From: an uncultured Helicobacter sp.
GTDB lineage: Bacteria > Campylobacterota > Campylobacteria > Campylobacterales > Helicobacteraceae
NCBI RefSeq assembly: GCF_937906905.1
Contig: NZ_CALERY010000021.1
Coordinates: forward strand, 29,619 to 93,618
Direction: 5' to 3'
Length of the DNA stretch: 64,000 nt
Part shown: one piece after another, positions 17,828-25,605 of the stretch
Numbering within the stretch: position 1 is the stretch's first letter
How the letters are laid out: each line of letters opens with the position of its first letter
Translations under genes and position numbers: made by a program
Notes under the pieces: generated by a model
Seen by the model: the letters and a program-made list of their open reading frames with translations, nothing else
Databases searched by the model: none
Told to the model about the DNA's origin: nothing

Positions 17828-18340
17828 TTGTTACGAGTGTTATTGGTTGCTAGCTTTTGCTATATTTGTTCCTATGGTCTTGGCGAGCATATTACGACGC
17901 TGCAGGCTTCTTTTACTCAATATACAAAAAGTCAGGGCAATACACTTGTGTATGGTGGCAAGCTATATGTAAAGTCCCCCGCTAGAGCAAAATGGATCTA
18001 TGAGAAGCCTACGCAAAAAGAAATCTATATCAATGAGGGGAAAGCTGTCGTGTATGAACCACTGCTCGAGCAAGCTAGCATGGGACATGCGAAGATCGAT
18101 TTTCTTAAAATTTTGCGACAGGCTACCAGGCAGCCAGATGGCACATACACCACAGAATTTGAAAATATCCGCTATACATTGCTTTTAGAAAAAGATTTGC
18201 CCAAAAAACTTGCATTTGTAGATGAGTTTGATAATGTCGTGGAAATTATATTCTCAAAAGTGCAGATCAATACCCCGATTAACGAGAGTGAGTTCGTCTT
18301 CACTGCGCCTGCAGGTGTTGATATAATTGAAAGCTTCTAG
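17828..18340 (+). CDS. lolA: Outer-membrane lipoprotein carrier LolA, TTG start
   Basis: After a short signal peptide (about residues 1-19) the sequence shows the LolA pattern L-Q-A-S-F-T-Q-Y, Y-G-G-K-L-Y-V-K-S-P-A-R-A-K-W-I-Y and a hydrophobic barrel. LolA ferries lipoproteins across the periplasm. The start is taken as TTG 17828, six bases after GGAG. The length of 170 residues fits the group. It ends the forward block; the next genes are on the other strand. Confidence 0.88.
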   Translation: MLRVLLVASFCYICSYGLGEHITTLQASFTQYTKSQGNTLVYGGKLYVKSPARAKWIYEKPTQKEIYINEGKAVVYEPLLEQASMGHAKIDFLKILRQATRQPDGTYTTEFENIRYTLLLEKDLPKKLAFVDEFDNVVEIIFSKVQINTPINESEFVFTAPAGVDIIESF

Positions 18341-18380
18341 GGCTTTGGGCGTCTTTTCTGGAATTTAAGCTGCACCAATT

Positions 18381-18425
18381 TCTAGAAGTCCGTGCAAAAT
18401 TTGGTGTAGAATCTAGCTAGATTCT
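18381..18425. terminator. Bidirectional hairpin region between lolA and the lipoprotein gene
   Basis: Between the convergent genes lie an imperfect hairpin (CACCAA with TTGGTG, about 18373-18406) and a perfect 18-base palindrome AGAATCTAG-CTAGATTCT at 18408-18425. Either could stop transcription from both sides; no long T run is seen. Confidence 0.4.
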
Positions 18426-18510
18426 GTTGGCGCAAAATTGGCAAAACTCACAGCTAGATTGCGGTGGTGCGGCATAATCAAAGCAAGTAGATTCTGCTTC
18501 CTGCTGACAA

Positions 18511-18708
18511 TTACTTGAAGCTTCCATCAGCACTTAGGCAACGCGTCTTGCATTCGCTATTATTGCAGATTGTTTTGCATTCAGTAGCTTTAAAGTTTCC
18601 TTGCATGTGGGGCTTTTTTGCGCATGCACTAAGCCCCACAAGTCCAATCGCCCAAACTAGCGCATAAACGATTATATTTGTCATGCCACTCCCAAATATT
18701 TTTTTCAT
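18511..18708 (-). CDS. Small cysteine-rich lipoprotein, unknown function
   Basis: The 65-residue protein has an N-terminal hydrophobic segment ending in a lipobox (G-L-S-A-C, lipidated Cys about residue 29). The short mature part holds two CxxxC pairs (C-K-T-I-C, C-K-T-R-C) that could bind metal or form disulfides. GGAAAG precedes the ATG. It is the third gene after a sigma-54 promoter and two FlgP/FlgQ-like genes, so a part in the flagellar basal disk is possible, but that rests only on position. Confidence 0.65.
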   Translation of the reverse strand: MKKIFGSGMTNIIVYALVWAIGLVGLSACAKKPHMQGNFKATECKTICNNSECKTRCLSADGSFK

Positions 18709-18725
18709 ATTACTTTCCTTTTGTT

Positions 18726-19331
18726 CTAGTTGTCTTCCATTTCTTTTGGGACTTTTGGTTCTTGATATTGATGTAGCGATACAACAACCCCGTTACTCAT
18801 GTTTTTAAACAACACGCCCTCACTTGTGCGCCGATAGTAGATGATTTCGCCATTTTTTTGAAATCGCTGCACCAATGTCCCATCTTTCTCGATAACCTTA
18901 CCTACTCCGCCAAAAATATCACGCCCAAAGAAGATATCATCAAACAAATCGCCATAGCTTACTTTGCCGAAGAACTCTTTCGCAGCGGGCCACTTGCGCA
19001 CGCAGTCTTTGAGCAAGCAAATCTTGCGCTTGCGCACTTCAAGTGTGCCCAGAGACTTTCCGGCAGCAAAAAGATCGATGAAAATCTCTTGCTTTTTATT
19101 CACAGCAAGCGTTACATACTCATAGTAGCGAAATGTTTTTGCATTGATGTATAAGATACGCTTCCCACTCTCTTTCTTGGGAGCATTTTCTTGTTTTTGT
19201 TTGTCGTATTCTGTGCGAGCGTCCTTGCTCACAGGCTTATCGACGAACAAATCTAGTGCAGCAAAATTGGCGCACCCACTTATAGCAAGAACAAGCGCAC
19301 TAGCACACAGAGCTCTGGTGTATTTAAACAC
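18726..19331 (-). CDS. Lipoprotein, FlgQ-like by context
   Basis: Starting at GTG 19331 the protein has a signal peptide with lipobox L-A-I-S-G-C and a mature part of about 180 residues with no motif I can name; it contains G-K-R-I-L-Y-I-N-A-K and many aromatic residues. The open frame extends upstream into the preceding gene, but GTG 19331, just after that gene's stop, gives a clean signal peptide. Following a FlgP-like gene in one operon suggests FlgQ, a partner needed for FlgP stability in Campylobacter. That name is an inference. Confidence 0.6.
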   Translation of the reverse strand: MFKYTRALCASALVLAISGCANFAALDLFVDKPVSKDARTEYDKQKQENAPKKESGKRILYINAKTFRYYEYVTLAVNKKQEIFIDLFAAGKSLGTLEVRKRKICLLKDCVRKWPAAKEFFGKVSYGDLFDDIFFGRDIFGGVGKVIEKDGTLVQRFQKNGEIIYYRRTSEGVLFKNMSNGVVVSLHQYQEPKVPKEMEDN

Positions 19332-19336
19332 GTCGC

Positions 19337-19978
19337 CTATCGCCCACCAAGTGCGCGATACCAAATGCGACCATCGAGTTTTAGCTCCATGGTTACTTGG
19401 CATAGTCCGGCTTTGCAATCGACATTTACCACATCTGCGCCACGCACGAGGGCTTGGACTTTAGATTTTACCGTTGAGCTAGTGATTGCCATGTTTTCCA
19501 CTGTGTCTTGACCATTGAGTTTTACACCATACATTTTTTCACCCAGAAGTTTATAGGCATCAATCATTGCTGCTCGCTTGGCAAGCGCGGTGGATTGTGC
19601 TGGGGAGATAGAATTTTGTGGCGCGACACCAGTGCCTGTAACTTGTAGCTCAATAATATTGCTTGGTGTTAGGTTGGGGTTGTTTTGAATGATTGGCTCG
19701 CTTCCACGAGATGGTGCGCCCATGTCAGCTTGGTCATCATCAATCATTGGATTATTTCCAATGATTGGGCTTGGAAGCGGATTGGCGAGTGGTGGATTCA
19801 TCATGGGGGGATTGACTCCATTTATGCCAAACCCAGGATTTTCAATCCCCGTAGGTTGGAAATCTGCGCTTGGCGGTGTGAGCCCAACACTCTCTTGTGT
19901 CCCCATGCAGGCTGCTAGGCTGAGTGCTGCGACAGCGGCGATTGATACTGCCCTAAAATTCTGTGTGAGATTCGTCAT
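19337..19978 (-). CDS. flgP: LPP20-family lipoprotein, FlgP-like
   Basis: The signal peptide ends L-S-L-A-A-C (lipidated Cys about residue 24). A Pro/Asn/Gly-rich linker (residues about 30-95) leads to an LPP20 domain with A-L-A-K-R-A-A-M-I-D-A-Y-K-L-L-G-E-K and Y-G-V-K-L-N-G-Q-D-T-V. This resembles FlgP, which builds the outer-membrane-associated basal disk of the Campylobacter and Helicobacter flagellar motor. A textbook sigma-54 promoter upstream fits a flagellar role. The start is ATG 19978, after AAAGG; the open frame extends further upstream. It could instead be another LPP20 lipoprotein. Confidence 0.7.
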   Translation of the reverse strand: MTNLTQNFRAVSIAAVAALSLAACMGTQESVGLTPPSADFQPTGIENPGFGINGVNPPMMNPPLANPLPSPIIGNNPMIDDDQADMGAPSRGSEPIIQNNPNLTPSNIIELQVTGTGVAPQNSISPAQSTALAKRAAMIDAYKLLGEKMYGVKLNGQDTVENMAITSSTVKSKVQALVRGADVVNVDCKAGLCQVTMELKLDGRIWYRALGGR

Positions 19979-20012
19979 CAAACATCCTTTTTTCGAAAGT
20001 TGGTAATATCCA

Positions 20013-20028
20013 AGCAAATGGTGTGCCA
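20013..20028 (-). promoter_or_regulatory. Sigma-54 (RpoN) promoter
   Basis: Reading on the minus strand, TGGCAC-ACCAT-TTGC matches the -24/-12 consensus exactly with GG-N10-GC spacing. It lies about 35 bases before the flgP-like ATG at 19978 and just after the RDD gene, so it should drive the three lipoprotein genes as part of the flagellar RpoN regulon. Confidence 0.8.
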
Positions 20029-20034
20029 ATTTTA

Positions 20035-20628
20035 TTATTCTGGCTTTTTGGGTGTTGTTGGCGCTTCGATAATCCTTGTCCTAAGCCACAAATCATGCAG
20101 GCATTGATGGGATTTGCGATGATGGCTGCCTACAAATGGCGCAATGAATCCAACCATTATGGCACAAGAAAATGCCCATGCAAACTCCCGCAAAAGTGCT
20201 TGCCAGAATCCTATTGTAGATGTTTTGGATTCTGGGTTTGCTGAAGTATCCGCAGAATCTACGGATTCTGCGCGATCTGCGCGCACGATCCGTAGCTCTA
20301 CATAGCGTAGCCCCGGTGTCTGCCCACTTTTTGCGATAAATATCGCACTAATGCATGCATACGCAAGAAAGCAGGCAAAGATGATGGGCTGATTGCTGCG
20401 AAACTCCTGCGCACCACCTACGATGACATAAGCAAGATAGACGATAGGCGTATAAATCATAAATATATCTACCAGCAGGGCTTTTAGCCTGCGCTTGAGA
20501 TAGAGTTCGTGTGCGATTTGTAGGAGTGTAGATTTTGCCTGGTGTTTATTTATTTGCTTGGATTGGCTGGGGGTATTTTGGGATTTGAGAGATTTCTTAA
20601 TCTCGCGAAATCTGGGAGCAGAGTCCAT
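20035..20628 (-). CDS. RDD-family membrane protein
   Basis: AAGGAG before ATG 20628 sets the start; the protein has about 197 residues. The RDD pattern is visible as R-R-L-K-A-L-L-V-D-I-F-M-I-Y at the first helix and Q-T-P-G-L-R-Y-V-E-L-R-I-V after the second. A third helix (about 150-175) follows an Asp/Ser-rich loop made of the GATTCT/AGAATC word. RDD proteins are small inner-membrane proteins of mostly unknown transport function. The order frr-pyrE-RDD is also known in H. pylori. Confidence 0.85.
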   Translation of the reverse strand: MDSAPRFREIKKSLKSQNTPSQSKQINKHQAKSTLLQIAHELYLKRRLKALLVDIFMIYTPIVYLAYVIVGGAQEFRSNQPIIFACFLAYACISAIFIAKSGQTPGLRYVELRIVRADRAESVDSADTSANPESKTSTIGFWQALLREFAWAFSCAIMVGFIAPFVGSHHRKSHQCLHDLWLRTRIIEAPTTPKKPE

Positions 20629-20638
20629 TTTCCGCTCC

Positions 20639-21286
20639 TTAGCTATTGCCCCTAGATCCGGGCTTTGTAGCTTTGCTATGGTTTTGGGCGCAGAGCGGGC
20701 ATTCTTCTGGTGCATACATTTCAAACTCGAAATCCCCTAGCGCAAAGAGTGGAAGTGAATCGGGTAGGCGACACTCGGGTTTTTTTTGCTTGGGGTTTGC
20801 GCCGGATACTCTGCTTTCAAAATCCATGCGCACACAAAATCCGCGATTAGCAAGCCCAGCGTATGCCACAACCTTTGCGCCTAAAAATTCCACACAGCGT
20901 GCGGATTCTAACGCAGATCCACCTGTGGTGATGATGTCTTCACATACAATTACGCGTTCGCCAGATTCTATATTAAACCCACGTCGAAGTTGCATTTGTC
21001 CATCGACTCGCTCTGTGAAAATAAAGCGCACGCCAAGAGATCGTGCAAGCTCATAACCCGCGAGAATCCCACCAAGAGCCGGAGAGCAAATCGTATCAGC
21101 TTGTATGCCAGCAGCCTTGATCTGTGCTGCTAGCGCATCGCCTAGCTGGCTAGCGATTTGTGGATTTTCAAGCACTTTGGCGGATTGGAGATAGTGGGTG
21201 GAGTGATTGCCACTGCTTAGGAGAAAATGCCCCTCCAAGAGCGCGTGTGCTTCTTTATAGATGTTTTCTAGCTGTGATTTATTCAT
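20639..21286 (-). CDS. pyrE: Orotate phosphoribosyltransferase
   Basis: PyrE joins orotate and PRPP to give OMP in pyrimidine synthesis. The PRPP-binding motif V-C-E-D-I-I-T-T-G-G-S-A and the R-F-I-F-T-E-R-V-D region are intact. Length is 215 residues. The start codon overlaps the frr stop (TAATG), so translation is coupled. A C-terminal segment with C-P-L-C-A-Q-N-H is slightly unusual but short. Confidence 0.94.
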   Translation of the reverse strand: MNKSQLENIYKEAHALLEGHFLLSSGNHSTHYLQSAKVLENPQIASQLGDALAAQIKAAGIQADTICSPALGGILAGYELARSLGVRFIFTERVDGQMQLRRGFNIESGERVIVCEDIITTGGSALESARCVEFLGAKVVAYAGLANRGFCVRMDFESRVSGANPKQKKPECRLPDSLPLFALGDFEFEMYAPEECPLCAQNHSKATKPGSRGNS

Positions 21287-21843
21287 TAGATTTTCATGAC
21301 CTCTTCTTCTTTGTGGCGCACCATTTCATCGATTTTTTTGACAAACTCATCGGTGAGCTTTTGCACATCATCTTGGGCTTTTTTGCTTACATCTTCGGTG
21401 ATTTGCTTGTCTTTTTCAAGTTTTTTGATGTGATTATTGCCATCTTGGCGGATATTGCGCACAGCGACTTTGGCTTTTTCGCCCATAGCCTTTGCTTCCT
21501 TGGCTATGTCTTTGCGCTGTTCTTGGGTCATCGGGGGAAAAAAGAGCTTGATGCACTCGCTATCGACATTTGGATTAACCCCAATGTTTGCCTCTTGGAT
21601 TGCCTTTTCTATATCTTTTAGCAGCGATTTTTCCCACGGCGTGATGATAATCGTGCTTGCATCTTGGGCAATGACAGAGCCTACTTGATTGAGCGGGGTA
21701 GGGGTGTCGTAGTAGTTTATGCGGATATTATCAAGGATACTTGTAGAGACTTTGCCGCTGCGAAGCGTGCTAAAATCTCGGCGTAGAGATTCTAGGGATT
21801 TTTCCATATGGGACTTGGTGCCAGAGAGGATTTCTTGTGTCAT
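21286..21843 (-). CDS. frr: Ribosome recycling factor
   Basis: RRF releases ribosomes from mRNA after termination. M-E-K-S-L-E-S-L-R-R-D-F-S-T-L-R-S-G-K at the N-terminus, the V-N-P-N-V-D-S-E segment and R-K-D-I-A-K-E-A-K in the second domain are typical. The 185-residue length is standard. Confidence 0.96.
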   Translation of the reverse strand: MTQEILSGTKSHMEKSLESLRRDFSTLRSGKVSTSILDNIRINYYDTPTPLNQVGSVIAQDASTIIITPWEKSLLKDIEKAIQEANIGVNPNVDSECIKLFFPPMTQEQRKDIAKEAKAMGEKAKVAVRNIRQDGNNHIKKLEKDKQITEDVSKKAQDDVQKLTDEFVKKIDEMVRHKEEEVMKI

Positions 21844-21873
21844 ATGAGCTCCTTATGTGTTCCTTGTGGCGGT

Positions 21874-22227
21874 TTAGGGCTGTGGCTTGGAGAGTGGATT
21901 CTGGGCTTCTGGTTCTAGCGGTGCACCAAGTGGGGTGTCGAGCGGCGTATTTAATGGGGTGGTTTTCTCTGTTTTGACATTGTCAAAGACGCTTTTTTGC
22001 TGCTGGGTGTTGAGCTGGTAGCCTAGGAAAATTGTGTTAGCCAGGAACAGCGTCGCAAGTGCGATTGTAAGTTTTGTTAAAAATCCTGCTGGTCCTTTTG
22101 CGCCAAAGAGTGATTCATTGCTTCCACTATATGCACCAAGCCCTAGCGAGCTAGACTTCTGCAGCAACACGACGCCCGTGATAGCGATAGCCAAAATAAT
22201 CTCAATGGTGATAAAAAGCACACTCAT
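21874..22227 (-). CDS. secG: Preprotein translocase subunit SecG
   Basis: Two membrane helices (residues about 2-22 and 52-72) flank the conserved loop S-S-S-L-G-L-G-A-Y-S-G-S-N-E-S-L-F-G-A-K-G. SecG supports SecYEG export. The tail after residue 80 is Pro/Thr/Leu-rich and likely disordered, giving 117 residues. AGGAG precedes the ATG. Confidence 0.93.
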   Translation of the reverse strand: MSVLFITIEIILAIAITGVVLLQKSSSLGLGAYSGSNESLFGAKGPAGFLTKLTIALATLFLANTIFLGYQLNTQQQKSVFDNVKTEKTTPLNTPLDTPLGAPLEPEAQNPLSKPQP

Positions 22228-22330
22228 AGTAACTCCTATTGATTCAACCTTGCTTTAGTGTAAGGGCGCAATTCTACCACAAATTACGCAAGTTAAGACA
22301 AATTAAGCAATATCTAAAACAAACATTTAT

Positions 22331-22336
22331 TATAAT
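22331..22336 (+). promoter_or_regulatory. Putative -10 box of the phase-variable gene
   Basis: TATAAT in an AT-rich stretch lies 53 bases before ATG 22389. AAAGGA at about 22376-22381 is the ribosome site. Confidence 0.5.
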
Positions 22337-22388
22337 CGCAGCTTTGCTTTTTCAGCATTCACACACAAATCATTCGAAAGGATAGTTA

Positions 22389-24112
22389 ATGTCAAATCCC
22401 GCTGCATTTCGTGTAAAAGGGGGGGGGGGGGGGCAAAGAATCTAGATTCTAGCTCGTCTTCTGTCGCTACTTTTGTATTTTTCGCTTTTTTATGCTGCTA
22501 TGCGTTTATCGTGTTTTACGATAGTGCTTTTGCTATCATCGATGACCACACGCTTACAAAGTATCTCCTTATAGGGCAAAATATCCCGCTAGCGCATTTT
22601 ATTATCCCAGAAATTGGCAGATTTTTTCCACTAGATGGACAGGATCTCAATGTCTTAAGCGCGATTTTTGGTACTTCTGCTTCTGTTTTCTATGGGTTTA
22701 ATGCCCTTTGTGTGCTGCTTGTGGGATTGTGCCTTAGCTATGCTATCGCCACACTGCTGCCCATCATCGCCCCATCTACCAAAAATCCTAAAACAACTGC
22801 CTATATATTGACTGCATTGCTTTTGCTGACCCCAGCATTTTGTGGCTCGTGGTTTCGGCTTTTTGTGCCTGAGAGAATGGAGCTTGTGTTTTTAAGCATT
22901 ATGCTTGCAAGCTACGCATTTGTCGCAAACAATAGGGGCGCATTAAGTATGATTGTGCTTATTATAGGTGCGCTTAGTGCGATGATTGCTTGCTTTTATA
23001 AAGAAACTTGCTTCATCTTAATTGGCGGCTTTGCATTTATGCACCTATTGCTAACTTGGATCAATCAACGCTATGACTCTAGCCAAAAGCCCAATGGCAA
23101 GCTACTCGCATTTGATGTTCTGCTACTATGCGCTTGTGTAGTGTGGGTGCTTGCTTACTATATCTTTGTCATCGCGCAGAAAACCACTAGCGGCAGATAT
23201 GGCGACACACTGCATAATCCGCTTATCGTATTTGGGAAAAATCTTTTCACTTATATTATGAATGAGCCGTTTTTGTTCGTGCTTGTGCCGCTGATATTTT
23301 TCTATCGTGTGTTTGTGGTTATGCGCACTTATAGAGCAAGCCCTAAAAGCTTGCCATTTATGCCAATACTGGATTCTAGTCTTTGTGCTGCTATGGCGTT
23401 TATGGGGGCGTATTTGGTGCTTAATATCTCTTCTAGCGCACATTATCCGCTTCCGGGCTATATCTTTGGGCTGGTGGCATTGAGTGCTACCCCTGCTTTG
23501 CTTGGCGTTATGGGTAGTATTATGCGTAAAGTTACTATGGTGGTGGTTGTGTTTTGCGCAGGTATTTTTGTAAGCAACTCGCTTTTTTACTCCGTTTTTA
23601 CTATCAATCATTATAAAGCCACTGGGCAAAATCTCCAATCTACTCTAGCGTTTTTTTCTAGCCAAAACAAGCCTGCTACGATAATGCTTGAAGGCGTAGA
23701 TTGCTCATTGATAGAAAAAAGCGAGATATGCTATAGCTTTGAAAAATGGCTTGAATACTCTGGCGTGGAGGCAAGTATTGTCCCTGATAGGGATCTCTAC
23801 AATCCTTTGCGCAAAAGCCTAGAATCCACTTTTGAAAAAGTGGATTCTAGGGTGGCACACAATGCACCACAGCCGCAATATCTAATCCTAACACCCTTTA
23901 GTAGCAATCCTATAAATAGCGATTATATTGCAAAACTGGATTCTAGCTATAAGCGCGTATATCACGCAGATCATTGGTGGAATCTAGGCTTTGTGGGGAT
24001 AAAGACATTGATGAAATACGCGCTTGTAAAAGACTCGAGCAATCTTGTCTTTTCTGGCAATATTTGGAATCTACCTGGGCATTTTTATATCTATGCGTTG
24101 CCGCAGAAGTAG
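22389..24112 (+). CDS. Phase-variable membrane protein, out of frame here (G15)
   Basis: ATG 22389 follows AAAGGA. After nine more codons the frame enters 15 G (22419-22433) and stops at TAG 22443. The frame that is open to 24112 joins this start only if the tract has 13 or 16 G (shift of -2 or +1). In the ON form the protein has about 570 residues: a short Ser-rich head, a first membrane helix, an outside loop with acidic residues (D-D-H-T-L and later L-D-G-Q-D-L-N), some ten further helices, and a soluble end. That topology recalls GT-C glycosyltransferases or other envelope-modifying enzymes, but no diagnostic motif is certain. A GTG at 22511 could allow a truncated product in the OFF state. 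Confidence 0.8.
22419..22433 (+). repeat. Homopolymeric G tract (15 G), phase-variation switch
   Basis: Fifteen G residues lie inside the 5' coding part of the membrane-protein gene. Slipped-strand mispairing here would switch the frame. The assembled length may also be uncertain, since such tracts vary within a culture. Confidence 0.9.
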
Positions 24113-24140
24113 CGCTGAATTGGTTTAAGAAAACTTTAGC

Positions 24141-24146
24141 TATAAT
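24141..24146 (+). promoter_or_regulatory. Promoter (-10 TATAAT) of the outer-membrane protein gene
   Basis: TTTAGCTATAAT lies 30 bases before the ATG at 24176. The same TTTAGCTATAAT string occurs before ilvC (62928-62933), suggesting a common strong promoter form. Confidence 0.6.
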
Positions 24147-24175
24147 CCGCGCTTATTTTAACAAAAAGGACTTCA

Positions 24176-25378
24176 ATGAAAACTTTCGTAGGCTTTAAGA
24201 GCGTGGCGCTTAGCTCGCTACTAGCTTTTAGTGCTGCAAATGCAGTGGATATCAATGTAAGCACCTATGGCAAGCTTGGTGCGCTGGGGCAGATTGACTT
24301 TAGCGGCAGCAGCAAGCATTTTGCCGGTGTGCTAGCAAATGCTGGGGCAGATTTCTCGCTGACAAATGGATTCCGCTGGGGGCTTGGCGCAATTGGTGCT
24401 TGGACACCTTATGATAGCGATAGCAAGGCGCAGCCTTATGCGAGTGCTGGCGATGCGTCAGAAGCCTACATTGGGTATAAAAACCGCTTGATTTCTTTCT
24501 ATGCCGGGCGGTTTAAAAATGACTTTATGAAGTTTGATTGGCTCCAGGGCAATGTGCAAGGGCTCTCACTGCGCTTTAGCACCTATGAAGATAAAATGGT
24601 ATATTGGTTTACTTATGCCAACTCTTATCTCTACAATGGCAAACAATACAATAGTCTCCAAGGCAACAGAATCGCAAGCGATCTCTCCAGCTTAACTGCC
24701 TATATGTCTGGCACGACGAAAAACAGCAGTTTTGGTCAAGGCGAGCTTGTCGCTGGGGGCGTGGATTTTAGCTATAAAGGCTTTTTGCTTAAGCCATTTG
24801 TGCTTTTTAACAGCGGTGCAGGCATAAGCGACAATCTGCTTCTCCAAGGGGGTATCAAAGCTGGGTATAAATTTGATTTTAAAGGTTTAGAGGGCACAAC
24901 GATTCTCCATGGTATGTTCCAATACTGGGATCGCCCAAAAGACTCTATCTCTGGGCTTGTTTGGGGGGATCAGTCATTCCGCTATAAGAAGCAGTTCCTC
25001 TTTGGTGCGGGGATTGTTGGCGTGCTAGGTGGTGCTGGTAGCCATATTTATGCGATGAGTGATTCTTCTAAATTCTATGGTAGAAGTTTTGCAGGCTCAA
25101 ATGCTCCTGGAGGCAATTTAGCTCCATATTTCGCTAATGGCTCATTCTATGGCTATGTGTTTGGCGGTGTCGATATGAAGTGGATGAGGCTTGATGGTAT
25201 GGCGGCATTTGGGACATACCAAGAATACTCCATCATGTCTAGTTTCCATGTGTGGCAGCATAAGGGCATGGGGCTAGATCTCGGTGGTGGCTATGCGTAT
25301 ATCAAAAACAATATCACAGGCAGTAGCTCAAACTTCAACGCAAATGCGCTTCGTGTGTTTGCGAAATTCTCCTACTAG
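24176..25378 (+). CDS. Helicobacter outer-membrane beta-barrel protein
   Basis: A 23-residue signal peptide ends A-N-A. The mature 377 residues are rich in Gly, Tyr, Phe and Ser in alternating strands and end in V-F-A-K-F-S-Y, an aromatic C-terminus required for BAM insertion. The D-I-N-V-S-T-Y-G-K-L-G start and overall layout recall the Hof/other outer-membrane families of Helicobacter, probably a porin. The subfamily is not certain. AAAGGA and a good promoter precede it, and a double hairpin follows it, so it is a single-gene, well-expressed unit. Confidence 0.82.
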   Translation: MKTFVGFKSVALSSLLAFSAANAVDINVSTYGKLGALGQIDFSGSSKHFAGVLANAGADFSLTNGFRWGLGAIGAWTPYDSDSKAQPYASAGDASEAYIGYKNRLISFYAGRFKNDFMKFDWLQGNVQGLSLRFSTYEDKMVYWFTYANSYLYNGKQYNSLQGNRIASDLSSLTAYMSGTTKNSSFGQGELVAGGVDFSYKGFLLKPFVLFNSGAGISDNLLLQGGIKAGYKFDFKGLEGTTILHGMFQYWDRPKDSISGLVWGDQSFRYKKQFLFGAGIVGVLGGAGSHIYAMSDSSKFYGRSFAGSNAPGGNLAPYFANGSFYGYVFGGVDMKWMRLDGMAAFGTYQEYSIMSSFHVWQHKGMGLDLGGGYAYIKNNITGSSSNFNANALRVFAKFSY

Positions 25379-25447
25379 GGTTTAGATTCTAGCTTCTGCT
25401 GGAATCTAAACCCCCAGAATCTAGTGTAAATTGGATTCTGGGGGTTT
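25378..25447 (+). terminator. Two overlapping, mutually exclusive hairpins after the OMP gene
   Basis: Hairpin 1 pairs GGGTTTAGATTC (25378-25389) with GAATCTAAACCC (25402-25413). Hairpin 2 pairs AAACCCCCAGAATC (25408-25421) with GATTCTGGGGGTTT (25434-25447). They share 25408-25413, so only one can form fully. A T-rich stretch follows hairpin 2, which makes it a good intrinsic terminator. Confidence 0.75.
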
Positions 25448-25515
25448 GGTCTTTTCTCGGTCATTTGTGTCTTTCTGTATTATCCATGTTTTACCTGCGT
25501 TTATGCTCTCTGTGT

Positions 25516-25521
25516 TATAAT
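25516..25521 (+). promoter_or_regulatory. Putative -10 box of manC
   Basis: GTGTTATAAT lies about 85 bases before the ATG at 25606, in an otherwise empty stretch. Confidence 0.45.
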
Positions 25522-25605
25522 CTGCGCATTTTGCATTGTATTTGTGCATGCTATAAGTTTCATAAGTGATGATAAACATACATGATTTAAGTCTAAGGAG
25601 TGGTT

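Noticed and set aside
23126..23638. A 170-codon antisense frame inside the phase-variable gene
   Set aside because: Its His/Lys/Asn-rich product is typical of a complement of membrane-protein codons.
24112..24176. Operon of the phase-variable gene with the outer-membrane protein gene
   Set aside because: A good promoter at 24141 and a separate ribosome site indicate independent transcription.
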